Below, in pieces: positions 5,483 through 6,503 of a stretch of DNA of 6,503 bases. This stretch comes from Verrucomicrobia bacterium UBA6015 (GTDB lineage Bacteria > Verrucomicrobiota > Kiritimatiellia > UBA8416). The notes under the pieces were generated by a model. It worked only from the letters and a program-made list of their open reading frames with translations. It searched no databases and was not told the origin of the DNA. The translations under genes were made by a program, and so were the position numbers. Location: the NCBI GenBank assembly GCA_002428045.1, contig DIZZ01000267.1:1-6503 (forward strand), in the 5' to 3' direction. Each line of letters begins with the position of its first letter. Positions within the stretch are counted from its first letter, which is position 1.

Positions 5483-6175
5483 ATGAAGATTATTAGTGGA
5501 TTGGTTGCAATGATGATGGTGGCTTCAACGGCAGTGTTCGGTGCGGATGCCTCGCTGAGCCTCGACATGGCCAGCGCCTATGTGTTCCGTGGCGTAACCT
5601 ACAACGACGGATTGGTCGCGCATCCCGGCGTCAAGGCATCTGGACTGAACGGCTTGACGGTCGGTACCTGGGGCGTGCTGAACCTGGACGATTACGATGG
5701 CGCCGTGGCGAAGAACCAGTTCTCCGAGGTCGACCTGTATGGTTCCTACACGTTGCCGATCGAGGTTGTTGGCGTATCGATCGGCTACACGGAGTATGTG
5801 TACCCAACGGCGGCTGCCGATTCGGACCGCGAAGCCAGCCTGGGACTCAGCAAGTCTGCCGGGCCGATTGACCTGGCAGCAACCGCTTACTACATGGTTG
5901 ATGGCCCCTATCGCAATCAATTGTACTCCGAGGTTACGGCTGGAACATTGATCGAGCTGGGTGCCGTTGGCCTGAAACTCGGCGCTTTGGTTGCCTACCT
6001 TGCGCCGGACGAGGGCGATAGCGGTTTCTCGCACTACTCGGGCACGGCCGGACTCACCTTCGGCCCGGTCAGCGCCAGCGTGACGTACATCGGCCAGATC
6101 GATGACAAGGTGCTGTCGGATGATGCGTACGACACCGAAGTGGTCGGCACCGTGGGTGTTTCCGTCGCCCTCTAA
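5483..6175 (+). CDS. TorF/Gcw_chp-family putative outer-membrane porin
   Basis: A 230-residue secreted protein. A signal peptide (about 1-21, MKIISGLVAMMMVASTAVFG) precedes a mature region made of alternating hydrophobic/polar beta-strands with Gly/Tyr-rich turns and no long hydrophobic helix, as in a small outer-membrane beta-barrel. The N-terminal ASAYVFRGVTYNDG (30-43), followed by a GLTVGTWG strand (58-64), is the characteristic opening of the Gcw_chp (TIGR02001/PF09694) family, now called TorF-like putative porins. From memory, this family is repeatedly found beside glnK and amtB in proteobacteria, so a role in passage of ammonium or small nitrogen compounds across the outer membrane is a reasonable inference, not a proven one. 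It lies 80 bp after glnK with no terminator or convincing promoter between them, so it is probably in the same operon. Start chosen at 5483 from ribosome-site spacing; 5477 (two extra residues) is the alternative. Confidence 0.78.
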   Translation: MKIISGLVAMMMVASTAVFGADASLSLDMASAYVFRGVTYNDGLVAHPGVKASGLNGLTVGTWGVLNLDDYDGAVAKNQFSEVDLYGSYTLPIEVVGVSIGYTEYVYPTAAADSDREASLGLSKSAGPIDLAATAYYMVDGPYRNQLYSEVTAGTLIELGAVGLKLGALVAYLAPDEGDSGFSHYSGTAGLTFGPVSASVTYIGQIDDKVLSDDAYDTEVVGTVGVSVAL

Positions 6176-6193
6176 CGCTAACATAGAGATCCC

Positions 6194-6233
6194 ACAGAAG
6201 GCACCGGTCAATTCATTGACCGGTGCCTTCTGT
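6194..6233 (+). terminator. Intrinsic terminator of the amtB-glnK-porin operon
   Basis: A perfect 18-bp inverted repeat: ACAGAAGGCACCGGTCAA (6194-6211) and its complement (6216-6233) enclose a TTCA loop and are followed by TTCCTAAA. The stem starts 18 nt after the porin TAA. The trailing T-tract is short and broken, but the stem is very stable and placed exactly at the operon end. Only a + strand U-containing tail is seen, so it probably does not work in the other direction. Confidence 0.85.
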
Positions 6234-6245
6234 TCCTAAACTGCT

Positions 6246-6300
6246 GGGTGCATGATAGCCATGTAAGCGGTTCACCCGAGATCACCTAGCTATCATACCC
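6246..6300. repeat. Imperfect inverted repeat in AT-richer DNA
   Basis: ATGATAGC (6252-6259) pairs with GCTATCAT (6289-6296). The outer flanks extend the pairing as GGGT (6246-6249) with ACCC (6297-6300 region), with a 2-nt bulge (GC) on the left arm. The enclosed loop is about 29 nt. It may be a remnant of a mobile element, a REP-like unit or a secondary structure upstream of the next gene. No second copy is visible in the window. Confidence 0.45.
6263..6290 (+). mobile_element. Possible IS66-like terminal inverted repeat
   Basis: GTAAGCGGTTCACCCGAGAT begins with GTAAGCG, the way IS66-family terminal repeats typically start (GTAA...). The AT-richer DNA to its right would fit foreign sequence beginning here. 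The partner end and any 8-bp target duplication are outside the window, and the partial frame that follows is not a transposase I recognise. It also lies within the loop of the inverted repeat at 6246-6300, a competing explanation. Confidence 0.2.
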
Positions 6301-6322
6301 AAAGGACTTTAGGATCTTATGA

Positions 6323-6503
6323 TTGAAATTTGCAAACAAGGAAGGAAAGCTTCTCGCACAGATACTCGGTTTCAATCACGATTTGATCGGATTTCGAGCA
6401 TTTAGCATATCTGACAAGGGAATAGTCGCAAAGTTTTACGCAGCCATAAAACAGAAAAACAATTCCAGAGAGATGCATATGCTTCGATTCCGAATTACAT
6501 ATT
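6323..6503 (+). CDS. Possible 5' part of a hypothetical gene, running off the window
   Basis: A frame starting at TTG (6323-6325), directly after an in-frame TGA, stays open for 60 codons to the right edge. AGGA at 6311-6314 gives an 8-nt spacing to the TTG. The product would begin KFANKEGKLLAQILGFNHDL and continue as a charged, soluble-looking sequence (ISDKGIVAKFYAAIKQKNN) with no recognisable domain. Codon use (AAA, ATA, AGA) is more AT-rich than in the other genes, which suggests a different origin. The opposite strand also has a 53-codon open frame (6478-6317) that is Cys-rich and less protein-like. Chance openness over this length is quite possible, so confidence is low. Confidence 0.3.
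   Translation, partial: MKFANKEGKLLAQILGFNHDLIGFRAFSISDKGIVAKFYAAIKQKNNSREMHMLRFRITY

Noticed and set aside
5881..5890. AACCGCTTAC, the reverse complement of GTAAGCGGTT at 6263-6272, as the other end of an insertion sequence
   Set aside because: It lies inside the uninterrupted porin coding sequence, similarity stops after about 10 bp, and the terminator lies between the two. Probably coincidence.
5525..6211. Long - strand open frame opposite the porin gene (228 codons)
   Set aside because: It lies antisense to a gene with a signal peptide, beta-barrel pattern and ribosome site; its product has no recognisable domain and it reads through the terminator hairpin. A GC-rich shadow frame.
1..6503. 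tRNA, rRNA, CRISPR array or riboswitch
   Set aside because: No cloverleaf, rRNA-like segment, regularly spaced repeats beyond the two promoter elements, or recognisable aptamer was seen on either strand.

Overview
The window looks like chromosomal DNA of a GC-rich Gram-negative bacterium. It encodes an outer-membrane beta-barrel protein and a membrane protein with a periplasmic peptidoglycan-binding domain, both of which need a diderm envelope. The style of the proteins (tandem GYF_2 domains, a NifA-like regulator, the type of PII protein) would fit the PVC group (Verrucomicrobiota/Kiritimatiellota) or a deltaproteobacterial lineage. This placement is an impression, not a demonstrated assignment.

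Layout. Positions 1-206 hold the C-terminal end of an unrecognised protein on the + strand. Facing it is a two-gene operon on the - strand (3319 down to 243): a NifA/NtrC-class sigma-54 activator (GAF, AAA+, Fis-type HTH), then, 20 bp further on, an inner-membrane protein built as GYF_2-GYF_2-coiled coil-TM-Pro/Ala linker-OmpA. A 250-bp divergent regulatory region (3320-3569) separates this operon from a + strand operon of amtB (ammonium transporter), glnK-type PII protein and a TorF/Gcw_chp-type outer-membrane porin. The + operon ends at a strong hairpin at 6194-6233. Beyond it the DNA becomes visibly AT-richer and holds an inverted repeat, a possible IS66-like terminus and the start of a possible open frame that runs off the window.

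How the parts work together. The intergenic region has a near-consensus sigma-54 (-24/-12) promoter, TGGCACGCATTTTGCT, at 3495-3510 in front of amtB. About 100-130 bp upstream are two copies of an 11-bp near-palindromic element exactly 30 bp apart, the arrangement expected of activator sites. They also overlap a plausible sigma-70 promoter for the regulator gene. The simplest reading is a self-contained nitrogen-scavenging module: the activator switches on amtB-glnK-porin under nitrogen limitation and may repress itself; ammonium crosses the outer membrane through the porin and the inner membrane through AmtB; and the PII protein gates AmtB. The PII protein lacks the modifiable Tyr51 and also Ser49, so it probably works by nucleotide and 2-oxoglutarate binding alone. 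The least explained component is the GYF/OmpA membrane protein co-transcribed with the activator.
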